From Candidatus Hodarchaeota archaeon (GTDB lineage Archaea > Asgardarchaeota > Heimdallarchaeia > Hodarchaeales > YT1-057), in the NCBI GenBank assembly GCA_016839955.1, contig JAEOTI010000704.1:1-12287 (forward strand): a DNA stretch of 12,287 bases. The letters are read 5' to 3'. Position 1 is the stretch's first letter. Every line of letters starts with the position of its first letter. This document shows positions 1 through 6,229 of the stretch, piece after piece. Under the pieces are notes generated by a model, which was given only the letters and a program-made list of their open reading frames with translations, did no database searches and was not told the DNA's origin. Both the position numbers and the translations under genes were made by a program.

Positions 1-1
1 A

Positions 2-925
2 ATGGTTATTGAGGTTCGGAATCTGGGATTACCCGTAAGTATTGATACTTTGAATCCAACTGAGATTGTTGCAGGTGTTGATGCTGGTGCTGAAATTGTT
101 CTCTCAATTGATAATGGAAATCTGGATATAATTCAAAAGATCCCTGAGGATGTTGCCCTAGTTGGACTTCCTACTAATGTACAAGCAGGATTTTTTCCTA
201 GAAGCCCCCAAGAACGAGCAAAGATCTGTTCTGAGTTATGTGAAAAACTATACAGTCATGGTTTTGAAAAGATTTTAGCTGATCCACTACTTGAAGCTCC
301 AATACAACCGGGGTTTGTCCAATCCCTAAACGCATTCTCATATTGTAGAAAACTCAGTCCTGAAATTCCATTCTTAGCAGGATTTGGAAATGTAACTGAA
401 TTCGTGGATTCAGATACAAACGGTCTAAATGCATTATTAGCGTGCATTGGAGTTGAATTAGGGATTGCGGTTTTTTTGTCTACAGAAGAACGTGCTGCAA
501 CCATACAATCAATACAAGAACTCAAGAATGCTACTAAAATGGCTTTTTCAGCAAAATTATCTCACTCTCCACCAAAGGACATCGGAATTTCAAGTTTTAA
601 AGTAAAAACCGCACATTTTGATCCACAATCTGATTTTACCATAGATTCTGTAGAATTCGTGCCTGACGAAACTGTTACTCATCAGATCGACCCTAAAGGT
701 TCCTTCAGAATAAGAGTTGATCATAATAAAAACACTATATTCTGTGAGCATCGCTCCCAAGGAAAGCAAACAATGGTTTTGGCATCAAAGAAAGCAAATC
801 CATTACTAAAAAAGATTTTATCATTGAATATTATTGGTAACTTTGAGCATGCGGTATATATTGGAAAGGAATTATCTAAAGCTGAAATTGCATTATTCCT
901 AGGACAAAATTACCTACAAGGTTAG
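2..925 (+). CDS. Dihydropteroate synthase-like protein with DUF4346-type C-terminus (5' partial)
   Basis: This is the C-terminal 307 residues of a protein related to dihydropteroate synthase, probably acting in archaeal pterin (H4MPT) synthesis where the pterin diphosphate is joined to the arylamine moiety. Residues 1-190 read as the later half of a TIM barrel: GLPVSIDTLNPTEI, then DAGAEIVLSIDNGN, a pattern typical of this family. Residues about 230-307 match the DUF4346-type tail, with the signature HAVYIGKELSKAEIALFLGQ. The first barrel strands are missing and family members run to roughly 500 residues, so the window edge cuts the gene and the ATG at base 2 is almost certainly internal. It ends 13 bp from the convergent mptG gene. 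The neighbouring mptG, mptE and PTPS genes support a pterin role. Family assignment is from motif recognition; the exact reaction is inferred. Confidence 0.85.
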   Translation: MVIEVRNLGLPVSIDTLNPTEIVAGVDAGAEIVLSIDNGNLDIIQKIPEDVALVGLPTNVQAGFFPRSPQERAKICSELCEKLYSHGFEKILADPLLEAPIQPGFVQSLNAFSYCRKLSPEIPFLAGFGNVTEFVDSDTNGLNALLACIGVELGIAVFLSTEERAATIQSIQELKNATKMAFSAKLSHSPPKDIGISSFKVKTAHFDPQSDFTIDSVEFVPDETVTHQIDPKGSFRIRVDHNKNTIFCEHRSQGKQTMVLASKKANPLLKKILSLNIIGNFEHAVYIGKELSKAEIALFLGQNYLQG

Positions 926-938
926 CGAATCTCGTGGT

Positions 939-1958
939 TTAGTTAATTCTAGTATTTGCACCAGAGTTATTTACACTTGTTATTAAAACTGAACCACCCA
1001 TTTTAGAGTCAAGTATAGATTGCCAAAGGACTTGAATATCGTTAGCAGCTTTTTCTCCTTCAACAACACAGAATGTTGTTGGACCAAACGATGACATACC
1101 TGAGGCAGGACAATTCTCCCGTTCTGCACTCTTCATCAGTTTTCCTACAATTGGGTCTTGTAGAAGAATTTCGTGTTTCTTGAAACCAACCTCTTGAAAC
1201 ATTTTCAAGCTTTTTCCAAAATTTTCATAATCTTTCTCCATTACTGCAGGAATCATTTGCATTAAAACTGTACGAGAAAGCTTTTCAACGTCTTTAGCAT
1301 CAATTGGACAATTTTTTTGAAAGCTTTGAATTTCTTTTTCTCCTGATACCCCAGTTAAGTTGTTAGGAACAGCTAAAACAACTTTCCACTCATTGGGGAA
1401 TGATATATTCGTAACAACGGGAGGGGGTATTGCTCGAGAAGCGCTACTTGGTAAAAAATTCTCTTTTTGTTTTCCTGGACCAAATGCATGCCCACAATCT
1501 ACTGTGAATTTACCATTAGCAAAAGAGCTAACTCCAATTCCTGATGTACCTCCTCTTTGCATTAAACTTGCAATGGAATTTATAGGAGGTACCACTTTTT
1601 GTTTAGTGTGTAGTATCTCCAAGGCAGTTCCAATTGCTAACGAGAGTTGAGTTTTTGATCCTAGGCCAACATGTGTTGGAATTGATGAATTAATTTTAAT
1701 TTTATAGTTTATTTTTTGTATAGCTCTTCTGTCAAAATACATATCTGTAAGCGAAGCCACTAAGGGATCTACAGGACCTTTTACATCAAGTTTACTGGAC
1801 GGTGAGTTCTCATCTAAAAGTGAAACTAAAATTGACCAACCAGGTTCTTCAAGTGCAACACCAACTCCACCATCAATCCTTCCTAATTCGCCATTAAGGT
1901 CTATTAAACCAAAATGAAGACGTGAGGGCGTTTTAACTTCTATTTGCAGGAGTTGCAC
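939..1958 (-). CDS. mptG: Beta-ribofuranosylaminobenzene 5'-phosphate synthase (beta-RFAP synthase)
   Basis: This enzyme condenses 4-hydroxybenzoate or p-aminobenzoate with phosphoribosyl pyrophosphate, the first committed step of the arylamine branch of H4MPT synthesis. The protein has 339 residues, close to the usual length. It has a GHMP-kinase-like fold with the family's N-terminal TPSRLHFGLIDLNG (10-23) followed by the GR(I/L)DGGVGVAL segment. The loop PTHVGLGSKTQ is at 94-104, RGGTSGIGVSSFANG at 135-149, and DCGHAFGPGKQK at 153-164. The start is GTG at 1958, placed because the family motif begins at about residue 10; only a weak AGAAGG lies just before it. It overlaps the upstream DUF447 gene by 26 bp on the same strand, so the two are probably co-transcribed and translationally coupled. 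The gene runs tail to tail with the dihydropteroate-synthase-like gene. Identification is confident. Confidence 0.93.
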   Translation of the reverse strand: MQLLQIEVKTPSRLHFGLIDLNGELGRIDGGVGVALEEPGWSILVSLLDENSPSSKLDVKGPVDPLVASLTDMYFDRRAIQKINYKIKINSSIPTHVGLGSKTQLSLAIGTALEILHTKQKVVPPINSIASLMQRGGTSGIGVSSFANGKFTVDCGHAFGPGKQKENFLPSSASRAIPPPVVTNISFPNEWKVVLAVPNNLTGVSGEKEIQSFQKNCPIDAKDVEKLSRTVLMQMIPAVMEKDYENFGKSLKMFQEVGFKKHEILLQDPIVGKLMKSAERENCPASGMSSFGPTTFCVVEGEKAANDIQVLWQSILDSKMGGSVLITSVNNSGANTRIN

Positions 1959-2589
1959 CTTCTTCTGAAGAAATTTTGTCGTTTATCGCTTTAATTGTAA
2001 CTGTGTGATGATACGCTGTTGAAATACGTTTAGCTAATCGTAAGTTCAATGCGATTAGATTCCTTAATTCGTTTTCTTCAGCTTTAGTACGACAATGAGA
2101 AATTCTTGTAGAATGGATAATTGCTTCAAGAATAGCCGCATCAGCACGATTTGGGCAAAAAAATTGATTTCTTTTTCCAAAATTTACAATATCTAATTTT
2201 ATTTCAGCTCTTTGTGGAATTTTTGAAGGTTTAATGGTTTTTACTATACATTCAAACCAAGCGTTACACGAAGAAAGTCTTTGAGTTTTTAGTTGATTAC
2301 TCTTCACATAGATTGGTTGATAATTTGCTATGGATATCTTGAGTGCTCCAATTGCAAAAAGTCGAACATCCCAACAGATATTAACCACACATTCCTTATT
2401 TTTAGAAATTAATTCGTACGTTTTTGTTGACATGTAGGGTTGAAGCTGAATTCCTTTTTCATCAAACCAAGTACCCATTGGAGCAAGATTTGGTCTTTGT
2501 TGATCATTTGTTGTCACTATAGTTTCATAAATTGTATGAGGTGAAAAAGAAAATTCGTTTTCTGGATTCCATTCAAGCAAGTTAACCAC
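1933..2589 (-). CDS. DUF447 family protein (flavin-reductase-like split barrel)
   Basis: A 218-residue protein of the DUF447 family. The N-terminal half (about 1-125) resembles an FMN-binding split barrel: YETIVTTNDQQRPNLAPMG (21-39), then STKTYELI and CVVNICWDVRLFAIGAL. The C-terminal part (about 130-210) is helical, with FFCPNRADAAILEAIIHSTR. My recollection is that DUF447 genes recur in H4MPT-linked gene sets of archaea and methylotrophic bacteria, but I know of no assigned reaction. Start is GTG at 2589, preceded by GAGAG about 10 bases upstream. It overlaps mptG by 26 bp, which ties it to cofactor synthesis. A redox step on a pterin or methanopterin intermediate is a reasonable inference from the flavin-barrel look, but no more than that. 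Confidence 0.85.
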   Translation of the reverse strand: MVNLLEWNPENEFSFSPHTIYETIVTTNDQQRPNLAPMGTWFDEKGIQLQPYMSTKTYELISKNKECVVNICWDVRLFAIGALKISIANYQPIYVKSNQLKTQRLSSCNAWFECIVKTIKPSKIPQRAEIKLDIVNFGKRNQFFCPNRADAAILEAIIHSTRISHCRTKAEENELRNLIALNLRLAKRISTAYHHTVTIKAINDKISSEEGATPANRS

Positions 2590-2625
2590 GTCAAACTTCT
2601 CTCTAGTTCTTAGAAAATAAATTGA

Positions 2626-2640
2626 ACAAATATAATTATC
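2626..2640. promoter_or_regulatory. Putative TATA element in the divergent DUF447 / AIR-synthase-like gap
   Basis: The 88-bp gap between the two divergent start codons holds the AT-rich ACAAATATAATTATC, readable as a TATA element in both directions. On the minus strand it predicts a short leader before GTG 2589, and on the plus strand a start about 20 bases before ATG 2678. No operator-like repeat was seen. Confidence 0.35.
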
Positions 2641-2677
2641 TTTTTTGAGGAATTAAGATTGAGTTGGGAATCAAGAA

Positions 2678-4075
2678 ATGAGTGACCTCGAAGGTATTAC
2701 TAGAAGAATGATTGCCATTGGAGAAAAAAAAGAGAGTATTGGAAATTGTTTAATTAAACAATTACAGTTTCATAAGGAAATATCAACTAGTAAAGCCCAA
2801 GCTTTTGCCCAAGCAGTCATTAAAGAAATTAATACCGCAATAGAAGTTGCATCAACTGAAGAAGCTAATTTTCTAACTACTACAGTTTCTGGAGTAAAAA
2901 TGGGTGAACAAGGTGTTGGTTCTAGGGGTAGTGGAGACAAATTCGTTCATAATCTAATCGCAGACATTTGTTCATCTGATAATGCTGAAATTGAATTATC
3001 ACCTATAGATCAAGACGATGCTGGAGCTGTTCATATTCCAATATCTCAAAGCGACAAAGAAATTTCTGGAGAACTTACCCTTCTCACGGCAATAGATGGG
3101 ATGCATTCTCGTTTAAGCGAATATAGTTTTATTGCAGGTTTTCATTGTACGAGAGCAGCTTTACGTGATATTTTAGTAAAAGGTGCTAAACCCGCTGGGT
3201 TAATTATTGATATACATTTAGCAGACGATGCAGATGTTGGGAAGCTATTTGACTTTATTGGGGGATGCCAAGCAGTCTCAAAGTTGTCTGTTGTTCCAAT
3301 TCTTGCTGGTTCGACTCTAAGAATAGGGGGTGATATGGTAATAGGCGAGCGAATGACTGGAGGAGTTGGGGCGTTTGGTTTTTCAACTGGAAAATTGTAC
3401 TCTCGAGGATCGATTCAAAATGGTGATCGCATCTTTTTAACAAAAGGAAGTGGAGGAGGTACAATCTGTACTACTGCAATATTCTCAGGTCACAAGAATA
3501 TCATAAAAGAGACTCTCAACATTGATTTTGTGAAAGTTTCCCGTCTTATTCAAAATTCGGATCTACAAGAATTTATCCATGGAGTAACCGATGTAACTAA
3601 TGGGGGAATACGTGGGGACGCAACAGAAATTGTAAAGAAAACTGGTCTGGGTATTATTTTAAATAAAAAAGCGATTTTTCAAGCAGTTAACCCTAAAATA
3701 CTTAAAATGCTTCAAAATCTTGAAATTGATCCCCTTGGAGTGTCTATCGACTCTTTGATGATTTTCACTGATAATGTTGGAGCTGAAAAATTAAATCAAG
3801 TCTTTAACGAGCATCAATTACTACTATATGAAGTTGGAGAAGTAGTCAATTTACCATCAGGTGTCTTTGAAAAGGTTGATGGTAAAATACTCCCTCTAAA
3901 ACAAAAATATAGAGAAGCAGCCTATACACCATTAAAAAAAGTTGTTGGGGTTAAAAAACCAGAAAATATGTTGGAAATGGAGAAAAAACTCACTGAAGCA
4001 GCAAACAAAACTAAATTTAAGATTCAAAACGTTATTCAATTCATAGAGGGAAAGAAAGAACATGCAATGGGCTGA
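2678..4075 (+). CDS. AIR synthase-related (PurM/SelD/HypE-like) ATP-binding protein
   Basis: A 465-residue protein of the PurM/SelD/ThiL/HypE superfamily, whose members bind ATP at a dimer interface and phosphorylate carbonyl, amide or selenide substrates. GSRGSGD (81-87) resembles the glycine-rich N-terminal loop. TAIDGMHSR (137-145) carries the acidic residue expected to ligate Mg-ATP. RAALRDILVKGAKP (159-172) is a conserved helix. GVTDVTNGGIRGDATEI (302-318) matches the archaeal AIR-synthase-related subgroup that includes methanogenesis marker 2-like proteins. About 50 C-terminal residues are charged and helical. The ATG at 2678 has only a weak upstream GGGAA, and a TATA-like element lies about 45 bp before it. 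The gene overlaps mptE by 14 bp, so both probably belong to one operon and one pathway. Substrate unknown; hydrogenase-type HypE is less likely because the HypE C-terminal cysteine is absent. Confidence 0.82.
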   Translation: MSDLEGITRRMIAIGEKKESIGNCLIKQLQFHKEISTSKAQAFAQAVIKEINTAIEVASTEEANFLTTTVSGVKMGEQGVGSRGSGDKFVHNLIADICSSDNAEIELSPIDQDDAGAVHIPISQSDKEISGELTLLTAIDGMHSRLSEYSFIAGFHCTRAALRDILVKGAKPAGLIIDIHLADDADVGKLFDFIGGCQAVSKLSVVPILAGSTLRIGGDMVIGERMTGGVGAFGFSTGKLYSRGSIQNGDRIFLTKGSGGGTICTTAIFSGHKNIIKETLNIDFVKVSRLIQNSDLQEFIHGVTDVTNGGIRGDATEIVKKTGLGIILNKKAIFQAVNPKILKMLQNLEIDPLGVSIDSLMIFTDNVGAEKLNQVFNEHQLLLYEVGEVVNLPSGVFEKVDGKILPLKQKYREAAYTPLKKVVGVKKPENMLEMEKKLTEAANKTKFKIQNVIQFIEGKKEHAMG

Positions 4076-4856
4076 ATGGCAACCATTTTACGAAGAAATA
4101 GTTGTACGCCTGGAAATAGATCAAAAAGAAGATTATAGATCTGCTAGAATACTTCAGGAGTTTTATAAAAACGTTCAAATCGAAGAACAAATCCAACAAC
4201 TATACAAATTGTGTCAATATCCCACAATAATCTTTGGAGCCGGGCCTACACTTTCTTATGATCTGGAAGAATGCTTAAAAGCTAATTTAAATTCCTATAG
4301 CACATTAATTGCAGCAGATGGTGCTACTTCAGAATTTATTAAGAAAAATTTAGTACCACAAATTATTGTTACAGATTTAGATGGAAATATTACAGATATT
4401 GAGGAAGCAGCTCAACAAGGAAGCTTATTGGTAGTACATGCTCATGGAGACAATATTGATCGGATCAAAAATTATCTTCCTAAATTAATCACCTTCAAAC
4501 CAATTCCCTCAACTCAAGTTGAGCCGATCAAACCTCTAGTAAATTTCGGAGGTTTTACTGACGGTGATAGGGCTGTTTTCATGGCTTTAGAATGTCAAAG
4601 TAGGATTGTTGCTTTATCTGGGTTTAATCTAGGATTAATGATTGGAGCTGCATCTAAACCACAGTATTTAGAAAACACAATAGCTTCAGCTCAAAAGAAA
4701 ATTAAACTTCAAATTGCTGCAGAACTACTTCAGGAATTGGCTGATCGAAAAGCCAAGGAAGGGTACACTTTTGTGAATCTAACATCGAATCCTAAAGTTG
4801 ATATCAAGGGCTTTAGAACCAAATCACCAATTAGTTTTGCAAAAGAATTATCTTAA
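4062..4856 (+). CDS. mptE: 6-hydroxymethyl-7,8-dihydropterin diphosphokinase (archaeal MptE type)
   Basis: MptE transfers diphosphate from ATP to 6-hydroxymethyl-7,8-dihydropterin, activating the pterin for coupling to the arylamine in H4MPT or folate synthesis. The 264-residue protein has the DUF115 core, distantly like thiamin pyrophosphokinase. An N-terminal helical region (1-52) is followed by IIFGAGPTL (56-64), AADGATSEF (84-92), the metal-binding TDLDGN (104-109), VVHAHGDN (124-131) and GGFTDGDRAVFMA (163-175). The ATG at 4062 is preceded by GAGGG (4046-4050) at about 11 bases, and it lies inside the end of the AIR-synthase-like gene, so translation is probably coupled. Its stop shares bases with the stop of the convergent PTPS gene, whose product would be its substrate supplier. 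It is the archaeal replacement for bacterial FolK. Confidence 0.93.
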   Translation: MQWAEWQPFYEEIVVRLEIDQKEDYRSARILQEFYKNVQIEEQIQQLYKLCQYPTIIFGAGPTLSYDLEECLKANLNSYSTLIAADGATSEFIKKNLVPQIIVTDLDGNITDIEEAAQQGSLLVVHAHGDNIDRIKNYLPKLITFKPIPSTQVEPIKPLVNFGGFTDGDRAVFMALECQSRIVALSGFNLGLMIGAASKPQYLENTIASAQKKIKLQIAAELLQELADRKAKEGYTFVNLTSNPKVDIKGFRTKSPISFAKELS

Positions 4857-5374
4857 TTTAACGTACCTTTTATAAAATCCAGAAAGTTAAAAGAAGCTGT
4901 TGCACTTTGCCAGGGGTATTCAAAAACCGTCACAGAGATTTCTTCTACATTATCATATTGTTTTAATTCTTCTGAATTGAGAATTTCTTTAGCAAGATCA
5001 TTAACAAAAAGATTAGCTAGTTCTTCCACAGTGACATTAGAAATAGGTAGCAATAATACATCATCTTTAGGAATAGAATATGCTTTTCCTCGATGAGTCC
5101 ATTCTACTTGTGATCCTACAATGGTTGGTGTAAATTCTGAGGATTTTGAGGGAATTAGAGTTCGATGATCCCATTGCTCGAGTAATTTTTCAACCAAGGG
5201 GTTAAGTTTTAAGAAATCAATGACCATTCGAGTTTTTTTATTGAGTTGGCCGGAAACAATAACACGAACACCAATATTATGTCCATGAATTGCTTCAGAA
5301 TAGTCTTCGCCGACAACAAAATGAGCGACGCTGATTTGGAATTGTTTCTCATTTTGTTCAATTGAGAACTTCAT
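4853..5374 (-). CDS. PTPS-III-like 6-pyruvoyltetrahydropterin synthase homologue (predicted 6-hydroxymethyl-dihydropterin former)
   Basis: A 173-residue zinc-dependent T-fold enzyme of the PTPS/QueD family. Zinc ligands appear as H18 (SVAHF) and H30/H32 in HGHN. Instead of the catalytic Cys found in PTPS-I/II it has Glu27 in the pattern E-A-I-H-G-H (ExxHGH). That is the PTPS-III signature described for enzymes that convert dihydroneopterin triphosphate directly to 6-hydroxymethyl-dihydropterin, bypassing dihydroneopterin aldolase. VIDF (51-54), WDHRTL (68-73), TVEELANLF (115-123) and the pterin-binding Glu152 (VFEYPW) are in place. A loop of about 35 residues (75-110) is longer than in QueD. 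The frame is open to 5440, but I chose the ATG at 5374. The 22 extra residues have no family counterpart, and a TATA-like TTTAAAATA sits about 30 bp upstream of this ATG. The product would feed MptE, whose gene it meets stop to stop. QueD is the main alternative, disfavoured by Glu27. Confidence 0.86.
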   Translation of the reverse strand: MKFSIEQNEKQFQISVAHFVVGEDYSEAIHGHNIGVRVIVSGQLNKKTRMVIDFLKLNPLVEKLLEQWDHRTLIPSKSSEFTPTIVGSQVEWTHRGKAYSIPKDDVLLLPISNVTVEELANLFVNDLAKEILNSEELKQYDNVEEISVTVFEYPWQSATASFNFLDFIKGTLN

Positions 5375-5400
5375 TAATATCAAAACAATTTCCGCAATAC

Positions 5401-5411
5401 GATATTTTAAA
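5401..5411. promoter_or_regulatory. Putative TATA element in the divergent PTPS / CooC-like gap
   Basis: GATATTTTAAA reads as TTTAAAATATC on the minus strand, a good archaeal TATA pattern. Transcription from it would start near 5380, giving an almost leaderless message for the PTPS ATG at 5374. In the other direction it would start near 5433, just before the ATGs at 5446 and 5455 of the CooC-like gene. It supports the shorter starts of both genes. Confidence 0.4.
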
Positions 5412-5445
5412 CTGAGTGTAAGTGACGATTGATTGGGCATTATTG

Positions 5446-6213
5446 ATGACTTTCATGATTGCAGTGAGTGGAAAAGGTGGAGTTGGTAAAACTTCTGTTC
5501 TAGCCCTCCTTCTTAAAAGTTTAATAGATTCCGGGGAGGATAATATTCTTGTTGTTGATGGCGACCCAGATAGTAACATGCCTGATGTGTTAGGAACTGA
5601 AGTAAATGGTACTATTGCGGAAATTACAGATCAATTAAGAAAAGAAATTGAGAGTACCCAATCTTCGCCACTTCTACAGAAAGATCGTTATCTTGATGCT
5701 AAAATTTTCGATATTCTTCATGAATCTGAAAATTTCGACCTTCTCGTCCTTGGATCTATTGAAAAAGAAGGTTGCTATTGTTCTATAAATGCTCAATTAA
5801 AAACAATATTAGAAAAACAAGCTGCACCATACAAGTATCTTTTATTAGACCTACCTGCTGGACTAGAACATATTAATAGAGGTGTAATTCGCGAACCGGA
5901 TATACTGTTAGTAGTTTCTGATAGTTCAAAAATGGGCCTTTCCACAGCAAAACGGATCAAAGAGCTTACTGAAAAACTCAAAACTGGCGAAGATCAACTC
6001 TTATTAATTGGAAATCGAGTACATGAAGACATGATTCCAATATTTGAAAAATTTGCTAAAGAAAATGGATATGTCTTTGGAGGGGTTATACCAGAAGATA
6101 AAGAATTACAAAGGTTAAATCTCATTGGACCATCTCTACTTGAGATTTCTAATGACTCTTCTGCATACACAAAAATTGAAGGACTTTCTAAGAAGTTTAT
6201 TACTAAGCATTGA
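5446..6213 (+). CDS. CooC-type P-loop ATPase with CxC motif (predicted nickel insertion/metallochaperone)
   Basis: A 255-residue MinD/ParA-superfamily ATPase. The deviant Walker A, SGKGGVGKTS, is at residues 8-17, with the signature lysine at K10. VVDGDPDSNM (36-45) follows strand 2, and LLLDLPAGLEH is the Walker B-like segment with the usual DxPAG. EGCYCSIN (108-115) gives Cys110-x-Cys112, the metal-binding pair typical of CooC proteins, which mature the Ni-containing C-cluster of CO dehydrogenase or the acetyl-CoA synthase A-cluster. ATGs at 5446 and 5455 are both plausible; a GTG at 5422 also keeps the frame open but lies too close to the predicted promoter. The gene is divergent from the PTPS gene. 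No CO dehydrogenase subunit is in the window, so the partner is inferred. A role in another nickel or iron-sulfur enzyme is possible. Confidence 0.83.
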   Translation: MTFMIAVSGKGGVGKTSVLALLLKSLIDSGEDNILVVDGDPDSNMPDVLGTEVNGTIAEITDQLRKEIESTQSSPLLQKDRYLDAKIFDILHESENFDLLVLGSIEKEGCYCSINAQLKTILEKQAAPYKYLLLDLPAGLEHINRGVIREPDILLVVSDSSKMGLSTAKRIKELTEKLKTGEDQLLLIGNRVHEDMIPIFEKFAKENGYVFGGVIPEDKELQRLNLIGPSLLEISNDSSAYTKIEGLSKKFITKH

Positions 6214-6229
6214 TGTTAATAATATTTAC

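Noticed and set aside
256..525. Open frame of 89 codons on the minus strand
   Set aside because: Lies fully inside the dihydropteroate-synthase-like gene, which has clear family motifs; the reverse-frame product has no recognisable domain.
1360..1650. Open frame of 96 codons on the plus strand
   Set aside because: It is the antisense of the mptG core motifs (RGGTSGIG, DCGHAFGPG); no Shine-Dalgarno and no domain.
1960..1972. Near-palindrome TTCTTCTGAAGAA just upstream of the mptG start
   Set aside because: Only a weak AT-rich stem inside the DUF447 coding sequence; it can be explained by codons for Glu and Ser.
3255..3464. Open frame of 69 codons on the minus strand
   Set aside because: Antisense to the AIR-synthase-like gene and low-complexity in composition.
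5358..5579. Open frame of 73 codons on the minus strand
   Set aside because: Spans the divergent promoter and the Walker A segment of the CooC-like gene in antisense; no family match.
5793..5981. Open frame of 62 codons on the minus strand
   Set aside because: Antisense shadow of the CooC-like gene around its Walker B segment.
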